64,000 nt of DNA, taken from contig NW_020825312.1 of the NCBI RefSeq assembly GCF_003286085.1, positions 2,480,001 to 2,544,000 on the forward strand, in the 5' to 3' direction. The notes beneath the pieces are model-generated. The model was not told the DNA's origin. It ran no database searches and saw only the letters and a program-made list of their open reading frames with translations. This document shows, piece by piece, positions 1-10,200 of the stretch. Within the stretch, counting starts at the first letter, position 1; every line of letters starts with the position of its first letter. The translations under genes were made by a program, and so were the position numbers. This stretch comes from Drosophila persimilis. Its lineage: Eukaryota > Arthropoda > Insecta > Diptera > Drosophilidae.

Positions 1-234
1 TGTGAAGCATGCGAGTGAGATTCAAATTTGCCACAATTATAGTACATATGTATGCCACAATTCTTGGCCAGAATGGAAGGGTGAACCAAAGCAAACCAAA
101 CCAAACCAATTTCGGGAGATTGTTCCCGCCAATTAACAATAAACGAATGTTAATCGATTCAAAGTACAGTTGCCGTATGTTCTGCTAGTCTGCAGTCGAA
201 ATGCCATTACGGACACATGCTAATGATGCCCCAC

Positions 235-281
<47 letters not shown>

Positions 282-1519
282 GCTCTGTGGCTCTGTGTAG
301 ATCTCTGGCCTAAACGCGATGAATCTGCAGTTTCTCTGGCCCATAAACTGACTGCCAACTACCGACTTCTGTCCGTTTGCGAATGAATGCCTCCTATGGC
401 GTCGACTCAAGTCGGCAGGAAAAACCGGCAGTCAGCAGCAGGCAGTGTATGGCAGAAGGAAGTAGGCAGAAGGCAGAAGGGGTGGTGGGGGATGGGGCCT
501 CCTCCAGGCAAGACCCAAGCACCAAAGCGGCGGCAAAAAGTGGCAAATGTAATTTAATAAATTAATTACATCAATTAGTTGCTGCATTTTTATTGAAATT
601 GCTGTAAATATTGGGCTAGACAACTCGGCCAGCAGCCAGCAACCAGCAACGGCCAGCAGCCAGTGGCACTACTGTCTGCCATTCCGCCTGGATTTATGGA
701 GCATTTCTCATCGCCCGGCAATGGAGCAGCGAAGCCTGCCTAACTTATGGGAAATTTATTCGATGTGGAATCGGTAGGAGTGTCCCTCCGGCCCGGAGTT
801 AATGAAGGCGCTTTGTATTGATTAGCCCGTGGAAGGGGAGACAAATGGGTATTCAAATGTGTGGGGTATGTGGGGTGCGTGTTTGGTGGGGGGGGGGGGA
901 CAAGTTATTAGATCTAAAACAATTTTCAAAAGGGAAAGAGGGCAGGGAAGGGGGCACTCAATCGATTTACAGTCCATTATGTCAGTCAGATCCGCAACCT
1001 GCCCCAACTCTTTGTCTTGGGATGGCTTCATTTATAGTGTCAAGCGTGTTGTGAGGGGGAGGACGTGACTAAACTGCTACCTACACCATCTGCATAATCC
1101 GTCGGGAATTACTTTGGAAAATGCCCAAAAACCAATCGAAACAAAGACAGACCTGCCTGCCCAGGCCCCATGCTAGAACATTGGCTGCATATTGATGTGG
1201 GGGGATGCCGATGCCTATGCCGATGCCGATGCAATAACATCCAAAATACACATCCAAAATCCACACATCAACCATATTCGTAGCTGCAAATGTAAATGCA
1301 AATGCAAATGCAGCAGCGCCCCGTGATTGATTCAGCTGTGGATCGTGTTGAGCTGTTTTGTGTCGCGCTTTTGGGGTCAGTGTCAGCGGGAGGTCGTGGC
1401 AGCCGCTCCCGCTCCCGCACCCGCACCCGCACCCGGACCCGGACCCGCCCCTCCCATCTTCGATCACACACGCAATCCGCATCTTAAGCAGAGCCCCCTT
1501 TCGACGGGGGTCTCGTATG
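1..1519. other. Upstream flank of the Pro/Ala-rich secreted-protein gene; no gene seen
   Basis: No convincing coding region was found. The stretch holds a CT microsatellite (about 236-278), a G-run near 889-898, ATGCCG-type short repeats near 1203-1232, and a C-rich tract of CCCGCA/CCCGGA units at about 1405-1450. The C-rich tract could form a G-quadruplex on the minus strand. Open frames here run through these low-complexity tracts and are not gene-like. Confidence 0.6.
236..278. repeat. CT/GA dinucleotide microsatellite
   Basis: This is an almost pure run of CT repeats of about 40 bp. GA-rich runs of this type bind GAGA factor and CLAMP in flies, but nothing here shows that this one is functional. 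Confidence 0.85.
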
Positions 1520-1528
1520 TATATATAT
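1520..1528 (+). promoter_or_regulatory. Possible TATA box, very close to the start codon
   Basis: The string TATATATAT lies only 32 bp before the first ATG of the 1560 gene. If it is the TATA box, the 5' leader would be under about 15 nt. Alternatively the following TTCCAG (to 1533) is a splice acceptor and the true promoter lies upstream. Confidence 0.35.
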
Positions 1529-1559
1529 TCCAGCCCCACCGCCAGAGCACCGTGTAGTC

Positions 1560-2132
1560 ATGACAATGGAACTCAGCTCGACGGTTGCCTGTGTGCTAGC
1601 CACTCTCTTTGTTCTGGGCCTGGTCCAGGCGGATGTGGGCGTGGCACAGCAGCGCCTCCGCCTGCAACAGCAGCGACAGTCGTCCTATCCAGCGGCTGGC
1701 TACAAGCCGGCCAGGCAATTCCCCCTCCCCGCGGCCGGAGATCAGCCGCAGTCCGCCCGGCTGGTGGCCACCGGTGCCCAGCCGCAATCCGCTCGCCTGG
1801 TGGCCAACAGCGAAGCGCAGGAGGATCTCGACGATGCCGCCGAGGAAGTGGAGGTGCCCATGTCGAAAGTAGCAGCACCTGTTCCAGCAGCAGCTCCAGC
1901 TCCAGCTCCAGGTCGAGGTCCTGGCGCCGTGCCTGTCCCAGCCGCAGTCCCATTCACACCCACAATCGCATACTATCCGGCGGGAGCTGTGGGCTTTGTC
2001 CATCCAACGGCATACGCCAAAATCATTGCAGCTCCGCAACTGCCACAGGCGGCATTCGCAGCCCCGCAACTGCCACAGGCGGCATCTGCCTATGTGACCG
2101 CGCCCCAGTACTACGCCGCTTACTTTGGATAA
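1560..2132 (+). CDS. Small secreted Pro/Ala-rich protein, probably cuticular
   Basis: A single open frame encodes 190 aa. It opens with a hydrophobic signal peptide (residues about 6-24, probable cleavage after LVQA). Next comes a Gln-rich stretch, two near-identical PQSARLVA blocks (about residues 62-82), a short acidic segment, and an Ala/Pro run. The C-terminus is Tyr/Ala-rich with a tandem APQLPQAA repeat and ends in YYAAYFG. Low-complexity Ala-Pro-Tyr composition with a signal peptide is typical of insect extracellular-matrix or cuticle proteins, but I do not recognise the family and give no symbol. A second in-frame ATG at 1566 has the better fly start context (ACAATGG) and may be the real start. 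A poly(A) signal follows 64 nt after the stop. Confidence 0.75.
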   Translation: MTMELSSTVACVLATLFVLGLVQADVGVAQQRLRLQQQRQSSYPAAGYKPARQFPLPAAGDQPQSARLVATGAQPQSARLVANSEAQEDLDDAAEEVEVPMSKVAAPVPAAAPAPAPGRGPGAVPVPAAVPFTPTIAYYPAGAVGFVHPTAYAKIIAAPQLPQAAFAAPQLPQAASAYVTAPQYYAAYFG

Positions 2133-2195
2133 GTCGCAAGAAGACGGGGGATGGGGATGGTGGAGACGTACCTTAGCCACCATAAAATATATTCT

Positions 2196-2201
2196 AATAA
2201 A
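2196..2201 (+). terminator. Poly(A) signal AATAAA
   Basis: A canonical AATAAA lies 64 nt after the stop of the 1560 gene and fits a short 3' UTR. Confidence 0.7.
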
Positions 2202-3400
2202 AGTTGATTGTTACTGTTGAACACACTGACTGGCTCTGTCCGGGATATGATGTCCCGAAGATACATATTCCGACTCCTAGAGGCTGCTGCTGCTGCTGCT
2301 TCTGCTTCTGCTTCCAGAATTAATCTTGCTCATAGTTTAATTGCGCGCTTCTCCTGCCCTCGTGCCGCCTGCCCTTGTGCCTCCTGCAACTACTGATCGA
2401 AAGCCATGTGATTAGGCATGCTCCATCAACATGCCAAATCTCTGAGACGACGACAACGAATCTTGGCCTCCAGCTTAGGCTGGAAGAACAGACAGAAAGC
2501 TGCTTACCGAACGAACGGTAGGCACTCACTGCACCTAACGAGCATTTGTGCAGCATATGCGGGGAGAGAGAGAGAGAGAGGTGAGAAGGGGAGGGAGAGC
2601 TGCTCCGACAATGAGTGAGCAAAGATAATCTATTATGACCGTAACAAGAAATAAATCCCAACTCGGTAATCCATCATTTTACGACTTGGCAATCAAAACA
2701 AGGAGTTTAACTAAAAGAGTCAGAGTCTCGGCCTGCCCCGCAGGACTGACGACTGACGACTGGCGGACAGTCAGTCGAATAGTCGAATAGTCGAATAGTT
2801 GACTCTGGCTTTGGCTTTGGCTTTGGCTGTGGCTCTAGCTCTAGCTCTGGCCCAATCAACGACAACCAGGTTGGATTTTGCTAACGAACAAGTCGAGAGT
2901 CATGTTAACGTTGGCCAGAACTAGAATCGCAGCTCTCTGGCTCCCTGGTTGTTGTGGCCGCCTGTCCTAAGATTGTTTGGGCCTGGTCAGGAAACATGCA
3001 TTTTGGACAGGCTCATTGGCCGCATGCACATTCAGGCCAAATCAAAGGAGCAACTGGTGGAAAGCTGGCTCAATTTACGGGGCTGCCTGACGTGACGACA
3101 TAGCCAAGTTGGCAGCTCTGGGCCATTTTGGGGGCCCCCGACTAAATAGTTGCCAATAATCCGTGTCCAAACTGATCGGGCTGCCTTTTATGGCCATGGA
3201 CGAAATTAGATGCCAAAATGCGGCGACCGACGATCGCTGGATGGAGAGGAGTGAAGTGGTGTGGCGGATGGGAGGGGAGGAGAGGGGAGGCGAAGGATGG
3301 ATGCTTCATTACCGATGCACAAACTTGGGCGTGTGCGTCTCGGTTGATTTGCAACGGTTCTCGGCCAAACATTTTGCATTATTATTGCTTCATCAAGTGT
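2202..3400. other. Intergenic; no gene seen
   Basis: It contains GA repeats (about 2566-2580), repeated GTCGAATA units (about 2774-2800) and GGCTTT units (about 2806-2830). An open frame of 171 codons starting at 3163 spans part of it and the following direct repeat. It has no recognisable domain, and the duplicated part is not preserved as coding in the second repeat copy. Confidence 0.5.
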
Positions 3401-3642
3401 CCAGCAGCAGCAGCCAACGCAGATGGGGCACGCCGCAACGGAATGCCAATCATTGCAGAAACCTAAGCAGTGACTGCCTGCCTGCCCCCAACGAATCGGA
3501 CAAAGGCACTAGACAGAAGACACTTGAGACATATGAGACAACTGAGGCACAAGAGACACACACGACCCGTAAGAGCATTTGGAACTGCTCAAACATTTTT
3601 GAAATCGCATTTAGAGGTGAAGGTGCAACAGTTGGTGGCATA
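3401..3642 (+). repeat. Direct repeat, left copy, flanking the inserted STMP1-like paralog
   Basis: From CCAGCAG to GGTGGCATA this matches 4649-4869 in the same orientation. The last 150 bp (from CATTGCAGAAACC to GCAACAGTT) match almost exactly. The middle differs by short indels. The pair brackets the inverted gene copy at 3725-4590. Confidence 0.85.
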
Positions 3643-4054
3643 AACGATTCTGACTGGCCCCAAATACGCCTGGAATAGTATGAAGGCGGAATATCCTTTG
3701 TTAACTTTTCCACTTATTTGTGGCGTGCATATTCATTGAACGTCACTTTATTTGATCAAAGTCGATACATTTGTTTAAATAAAAACCCTAACATGGCATT
3801 TTTCCATTATCCGAGATCTGTTCAGCGCCTGATCTGTGGAAAGTGAAACTAAATTAACGAAATTAGAAAGCGTTTCGGCGCACTTTATTTTAACCTAATT
3901 TATTGGGTAAATGAGATCTAAGATCTGTAAATCTGTTGTGCTCCCTCACCAAATGATAATTAATAACCACAACCAAAGGTCAGTCCAATTTTTTATTCTA
4001 ACAGTGAATTTTTGTAGGCCGGAAGGTGGATGCTGATATGAAGCGATTCTGGAA

Positions 4055-4485
4055 TTACTTCTTCTTGGTGTTGTCAATTAGCTCTCGTATTTTGTCGTTC
4101 ATTCGCTGGACCAGCGTTTGGGGATCATCTACATGGGGCACCTAGAAACAGATTTATGTAACAGTAGAGCTAATCTAAGACTGGAAGGTGCAGCTGTACC
4201 TGATAGTTTTGGGATGTGTAGATGCCCGTGTAAATTCCGGCTCCAAAGGTCAGCTGCAAGAGAAGGCGGAAAGATGGAAACTGTTAAAGTGTGTTGCATT
4301 GGAGCGTTTTCACACTACTGGCTGACCAGAGAGAAGCACAGGGTTCGTTTGAAGTTCCAGAATGGCTTCTTTGGGCAGTACGGAATCGTGTCCTGCATCT
4401 CAGGGCAGCAGCTGTAGGAGGGGCGGCCGTTGCCCGCTCCACATCTGGCTTTCATCAGTTGCAGACCGACTCCCAGCAACTTCAT
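4055..4485 (-). CDS. STMP1-like microprotein paralog (inverted duplicate, alternative first exon only)
   Basis: Three exons on the minus strand (4485-4327, 4253-4200, 4141-4055) give 99 aa. The last two exons are homologous to the STMP1-like gene at 15272-16407. They encode a short hydrophobic segment (LTFGAGIYTGIY) followed by SQNY and a charged helix ending in KKK. The first exon encodes 53 residues starting MKLLGVGLQL with CCPE and YCPKKPFWNF motifs. It has a near-ideal fly start context (CACAAAAATG) and a 73-nt intron bounded by GT and AG. The short MLKFL first exon of the parental gene is absent here, so this copy can only use the 53-residue exon. Unspliced reading hits a stop four codons beyond the exon. 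The downstream alternative terminal exon (near 3790-3830) carries a deletion of roughly 40 bp relative to the parent. The locus may be a young functional paralog or an early pseudogene; the intact splice sites and frame favour function. Confidence 0.55.
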
Positions 4486-4648
4486 TTTTGTGAAATTTAT
4501 TTACAAATATTAATTTTTACTGACGAATTTTGTTTGGAAATTTTACCAGATTCCAGGAGATTACTGGGATCGGATTTGGGAAAATATCTATGACTGACCA
4601 CTGAAACAAATATTATGTATACAATTGGATTTACGTTCCGTTAAAGTT

Positions 4649-4869
4649 GTCCAGCAGCCAACGCAGATGGGGATTTGAGGAGCTGAGAAGGCCAGAACAG
4701 AATCACAATCATTGCAGAAACCTAAGCAGTGACTGCCTGCCTGCCCCCAACGAATCAGTCAAAGGCAAAGCCACAAAAGACATGAGAGACGACCCGTAAG
4801 AGCATTTGGAACTGCTCAAACATTTTTGAAATCGCATTTAGAGGTGAAGGTGCAACAGTTAGTGGCATA
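4649..4869 (+). repeat. Direct repeat, right copy
   Basis: This is the partner of 3401-3642 and lies about 1.25 kb downstream on the same strand. With its partner it encloses the inverted STMP1-like copy. The arrangement would result from an insertion that duplicated its target flank or from a compound duplication. Confidence 0.85.
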
Positions 4870-5479
4870 TCTGGTGGCATATCTCCCCAGTTCGCTGCCA
4901 CATAGAAGGCAGCCACAGGGGCTTAGCAAAGCGGCAGGGTAATTAAAAAGCGAAATGGGTTACCGAACACCCCGACTAGTGTGGGCGGCACACTTTTCGC
5001 CCACACGGGACGACGACAGTGGTAGCCGTATCAGTTACCAATCAGTCGGTCTGGAGTGTGGGTGGGTGGGCATTTCTGTTTTTACATTGGGGAGAATGTT
5101 TTCCAACGCCAGCGCAGTTGAAAATGAAAAACAAGCAACAGACGCAGTAGCGGCAAATTGAAAAATAACAAAAACGAGCCGCATAAATCCGAATAGCGAA
5201 AGAGAAACAAGTATACAGGAAGCAGGCAGAAGATACTATATGTGGTTTGAATAGGTATTATTATAGTATACATATTCTAATAGAGCTATTAGGTGTGACG
5301 CCCAGCCGCACATATAAATATTAAAATTCGAAAAATAGGGCGCGCCCGCTCTTCACAGTGAGACCATACCACAGCCACAGACGGGCACATTACCAGCTGA
5401 TAGAGCACAGTGTGACCGTAGCGAAAAAGACAATGGGCACACTCCAATCGGAGCCAGCATCCGAGGCTTTGGCCTGAAG
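4870..5479. other. Spacer before the large inverted duplication; no gene seen
   Basis: No frame with recognisable protein similarity was found. The segment near 4960-5160 has GC-rich, promoter-like character followed by AT-rich sequence, but no exon could be assigned. Confidence 0.4.
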
Positions 5480-7258
5480 TTCTCCGTGTCCTTCGCCGCT
5501 CTGGAGGTTTTCCCATTTAAAATCAGCTGGCGCATATTATTTTTCAGGGCTCCCTCAGGTGTTTGGGTGTTGCCAGATGGATACTGCATCTACGATCGCG
5601 TGCGTCGCGCCAGCAGATGCTACCTGCACACTCTACGACGTACGACGTAAGTGCTTCGCAGGTGCATACATTACCGAAATCGATTCCTTGTTTTCCCCTC
5701 TATTTATCTTTTCCATTGACAGTTTTTACTTGGTTCTCCTTTTTTCATTCCTTCCAGCTCTATTCGCCGAGACCCTCTCTGGCCATAAGCTGATATGCCT
5801 CGATCTCCTTCTCTTAGCAGGTAAAGTTATTAAGTTATTATTTATTCATTAACTTTATTAAACTCTTCCTCTCATTTCAGCAGGTTGCCCCCTTCGGATG
5901 CCAGAAATACCTCTGGTGTGACCGTGGACACCGTTATGACCACCATCGCTTACCAGGAGGGTGACGCAACGCGAACTCTCGGCTCCTGCGCCCCTGATTC
6001 CAATCGCGTGAGGCTGTGTCATTTGGCCTGGGCGACATTTGGGTCCAGGCACTGCCATGGCAATCTGCCTTGCGTCCCACGCCGCTTTCTCCGCCTTTCC
6101 AGTCCGCTCTCCGTCGGCACCTCCTCCCCATCCTCTCGGGAGGTTCAAGGGATGTCTTCTTGGCTCAACTGACGAAACCACTGGCTGCTACTGACATGCT
6201 ACTGGCCATAGCCATGATGCCACTGCTGTGCCGCTAAGTCGACAACGTGGTGTCCCGTCCGTTGCAGCATGGACAAGTGATCAACGGCTCACGCGCACTG
6301 AAAATATTGTGAGCAACCCCCATTCACACGCCATCGAATCAAACGCTGGGCTTAGAGACGCGTAAGTAAATCAGTATATAAATATGGACATATCTTAAGA
6401 TGTATCTTCCTTCACAGAGGACTAATGTACCCTTGGATTTGCCTCGAGCCGAGTCGTACCACCACAGTCCTATCAGACAGCAGGACAGAAGCGAACCCTT
6501 TGCAAGATCCCAACCTAACAAGTCATCGTCATCCTTCGACCTGGCCATCGACAACAAGTACTTTGACTATGACAATCAAGAGAGGAGCTACGCGGGCTAC
6601 TAGACTCTAGATAGATTTCGTTGTTGTTAAGTTTAGGGATATACGCGTCCATATATGTATGTATTTAGATAGTAGATACAAATGTTTCCCACTTGTTTAT
6701 TTATTTATACTAAGCTAAGTAATGACGAATAAAACTATTGAAAAATCGTCCTTGCTGTATCCTGTATCGGAACAACAAAAAATCCAAGAAAATTGTTTGA
6801 GTCCTTACCGAAGGATCAAGGACATTATTCTGATCACGGCGGGCCATGGTAACCCCGTTCAAACAAGATATATATGTCTGCAGGAAATATCATTGATCCT
6901 TGGTCCTTGATAAGGACTCCAATAGGTCAGGGATATTGTTTGGATCACAAGAAGCCACCGCAAGCCCAGATCGGCCCACAAATAGCCGAGAAAACTAAAA
7001 ATGTATGGTTGGGGTTGTTGGAGTCCCTACCAAAGGATCAAGGACACATTCTGATCACACTGGGCCATGGCAGGCCCTAATGGAGTCCCAAATAAGGGAA
7101 AACATAAGATTTATATGCCTAGGAAAATATCCTTAATCCTTGGTCCTTGATAAGGACTCCATCAGATCAAGGATGTTATTCCAAACACAGGAAGCCGCCG
7201 CACGTCCCGATCGGGCCTAAAATAACGAGTTGTAATGTAATGTTGTACAACAACAGCT
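5480..7258 (+). repeat. Left arm of a large inverted duplication
   Basis: The arm is the reverse complement of 11822-13615. Around 6060-6750 the two arms are almost identical: three overlapping frames give the same peptides in both, at mirror positions around 9521. Outward from this core the arms diverge by indels and substitutions but stay alignable to about 5480. The innermost 500 bp (6770-7258) hold degenerate internal repeats with motifs such as CCTTGGTCCTTGATAAGGAC. The arm contains gene-like fragments with conserved GTAAGT and CAG splice motifs. Confidence 0.9.
6403..6603 (+). pseudogene. C-terminal exon-like fragment, left-arm copy
   Basis: After a CTTCCTTCACAG acceptor, an open frame of about 66 codons ends in a stop. 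It is Ser/Gln/Asp-rich (LDLPRAESYHHSPIRQQ near the start, DNKYFDYDNQERSYAGY at the end) and looks like the cytoplasmic tail of a larger protein. The nucleotide sequence is identical in the right arm. No family was recognised. Upstream exon candidates in the arm differ by frameshifting indels between arms (for example five versus six C in the CAACCCC tract near 6316), so an intact parent gene is not visible here. Confidence 0.4.
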
Positions 7259-7264
7259 TTCAAA

Positions 7265-10200
7265 TTGCGACCGCTCAAAGGGAGTAAAACGTTAATTTCA
7301 AATCTGGGATACCAGGCAAACAGAAATAGCAAAAAGCCGCTGCTTTTTTTTAATTCCTTTTACTTTTATTTTTACGTTTTTTCATATTTTCTTTGGCCGC
7401 TCAAAGGGAGAAAAACGTTAATTTCAAATCTGGGATACCAGGCAAACAGAAATAGCAAAAAGCCGCTCGTATTTTTTAAATTTCTTTTAATTTAATTTTT
7501 ACGTTTTTTCATATTTTCTTTGGCCGCTCAAAGGGAGAAAAACGTTAATTTCAAATCTGGGATACCAGGCAAACAGAAATAGCAAAAAGCCGCTGCTTTT
7601 TTTTAATTCCTTTTACTTTTATTTTTACGTTTTTTCATATTTTCTTTGGCCGCTCAAAGGGAGAAAAACGTTAATTTCAAATCTGGGATACCAGGCAAAC
7701 AGAAATATTTTTTTTTTTATATTTTCTTTGGCCGCTCAAAGGGAGAAAAACGTTAATTTCAAATCTGGGATACCAGGCAAACAGAAATAGCAAAAAGCCG
7801 CAGGTTTTTTTTAAATTCCTTTTAATTTTATTTTTACGTTTTTTTCATATTTTCTTTGGCCGCTCAAAGGGAGAAAAACGTTAATTTTAAATCTGGAATA
7901 CCAGGCAAACAGAAATAGCAAAAAGCCGCTCGTTTTTTTTAATTTCTTTTAATTTTATTTTTACGTTTTTTTCATATTTTCTTTGGCCGCTCAAAGGGAG
8001 AAAAACGTTAATTTCAAATCTGGGATACCAGGCAAACAGAAATAGCAAACAGCCGCTGCTTTTTTTTTAATTCCTTTTAATTTTATTTTTACGTTTTTTC
8101 ATATTTTCTTTGGCCGCTCAAAGGGAGACAAACGTTAATTTCAAATCTGGAATACCAGGCAAACAGAAATAGCAAAAAGCCGATCGTTTTTTTTTTTAAT
8201 TTCTTTTAATTTTATTTTTACGTTTTTTTCATATTTTCTTTGGCCGCTCAAAGGGAGAAAAACGTTAATTTCAAATCTGGGATACCAGGCAAACAGAAAT
8301 AGCAAAAAGCCGATCGTTTTTTTTTTAATTTCTTTTAATTTTATTTTTACGTTTTTTTCATATTTTCTTTGGCCGCTCAAAGGGAGAAAAACGTTAATTT
8401 CAAATCTGGAATACCAGGCAAACAGAAATAGCAAAAAGCCGCTCGTTTTTTTAAAATTTCTTTTAATTTTATTTTTACGTTTTTTTCATATTTTCTTTGG
8501 CCGCTCAAAGGGAGAAAAACGTTAATTTCAAATCTGGAATACCAGGCAAACAGAAATAGCAAAAAGCCGCTCGTTTTTTTTTAATTTCTTTTAATTTTAT
8601 TTTTACGTTTTTTTCATATTTTCTTTGGCCGCTCAAAGGGAGAAAAACGTTAATTTCAAATCAGGGATACCAGGCAAACAGAAATAGCAAAAAGCCGCTC
8701 GTTTTTTTCAAATTTCTTTTAATTTTATTTTTACGTTTTTTTCATATTTTCTTTGGCCGCTCAAAGGGAGAAAAACGTTAATTTCAAATCTGGAATACCA
8801 GGCAAACAGAAATAGCAAAAAGCCGCTCGTTTTTTTTTAATTTCTTTTAATTTTATTTTTACGTTTTTTTCATATTTTCTTTGGCCGCTCAAAGGGAGAA
8901 AAACGTTAATTTCAAATCTGGAATACCAGGCAAACAGAAATAGCAAAAAGCCGCTCGTTTTTTTCAAATTTCTTTTAATTTTATTTTTACGTTTTTTTCA
9001 TATTTTCTTTGGCCGCTCAAAGGGAGAAAAACGTTAATTTCAAATCTGGGATACCAGGCAAACAGAAATAGCAAACAGCCGCTGCTTTTTTTTAATTCCT
9101 TTTACTTTTATTTTTACGTTTTTTCATATTTTCTTTGGCCGCTCAAAGGGAGAAAAACGTTAATTTCAAATCTGGGATACCAGGCAAACAGAAATAGCAA
9201 AAAGCCGCTCGTTTTTTTCAAATTTCTTTTAATTTTATTTTTACGTTTTTTTCATATTTTCTTTGGCCGCTCAAAGGGAGAAAAACGTTAATTTCAAATC
9301 TGGGATACCAGGCAAACAGAAATAGCAAAAAGCCGCTGCCTTTTTTTAATTCCTTTTAATTTTATTTTTACGTTTTTTCATATTTTCTTTGGCCGCTCAA
9401 AGGGAGAAAAACGTTAATTTCAAATCTGGGATACCAGGCAAACAGAAATAGCAAAAAGCCGCTCGTTTTTTTCAAATTTCTTTTAATTTTATTTTTACGT
9501 TTTTTTCATATTTTCTTTGGCCGCTCAAAGGGAGAAGAACGTTAATTTCAAATCTGGGATACCAGGCAAACAGAAATAGCAAAAAGCCGCAGGTTTTTTT
9601 TTAATTCCTTTTAATTTTATTTTTACGTTTTTTCATATTTTCTTTGGCCGCTCAAAGGGAGAAAAACGTTAATTTCAAATCTGGAATACCAGGCAAACAG
9701 AAATAGCAAAAAGCCGCTCGTTTTTTTTAATTTCTTTTAATTTTATTTTTACGTTTTTTTCATATTTTCTTTGGCCGCTCAAAGGGAGAAAAACGTTAAT
9801 TTCAAATCTGGGATACCAGGCAAACAGAAATAGCAAACAGCCGCTGCTTTTTTTTTAATTTCTTTTAATTTTATTTTTACGTTTTTTTCATATTTTCTTT
9901 GGCCGCTCAAAGGGAGAAAAACGTTAATTTCAAATCTGGGATACCAGGCAAACAGAAATAGCAAAACGCCGATCGTTTTTTTTTTTAATTTCTTTTAATT
10001 TTATTTTTACGTTTTTTTCATATATTCTTTGGCCGCTCAAAGGGAGAAAAACGTTAATTTCAAATCTGGGATACCAGGCAAACAGAAATAGCAAAAAGCC
10101 GCTGCCTTTTTTTAATTCCTTTTAATTTTATTTTTACGTTTTTTCATATTTTCTTTGGCCGCTCAAAGGGGGAAAAACGTTAATTTCAAATCTGGGATAC

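Noticed and set aside
1081-1539. A 152-codon minus-strand frame upstream of the first gene
   Set aside because: It is driven by GGGTGC-type repeats (Gly/Ser/Cys runs) and has no start context, intron or domain.
3163-3678. A 171-codon plus-strand frame
   Set aside because: It has no domain, and the part lying in the direct repeat is broken by indels in the second copy, so there is no sign of coding constraint.
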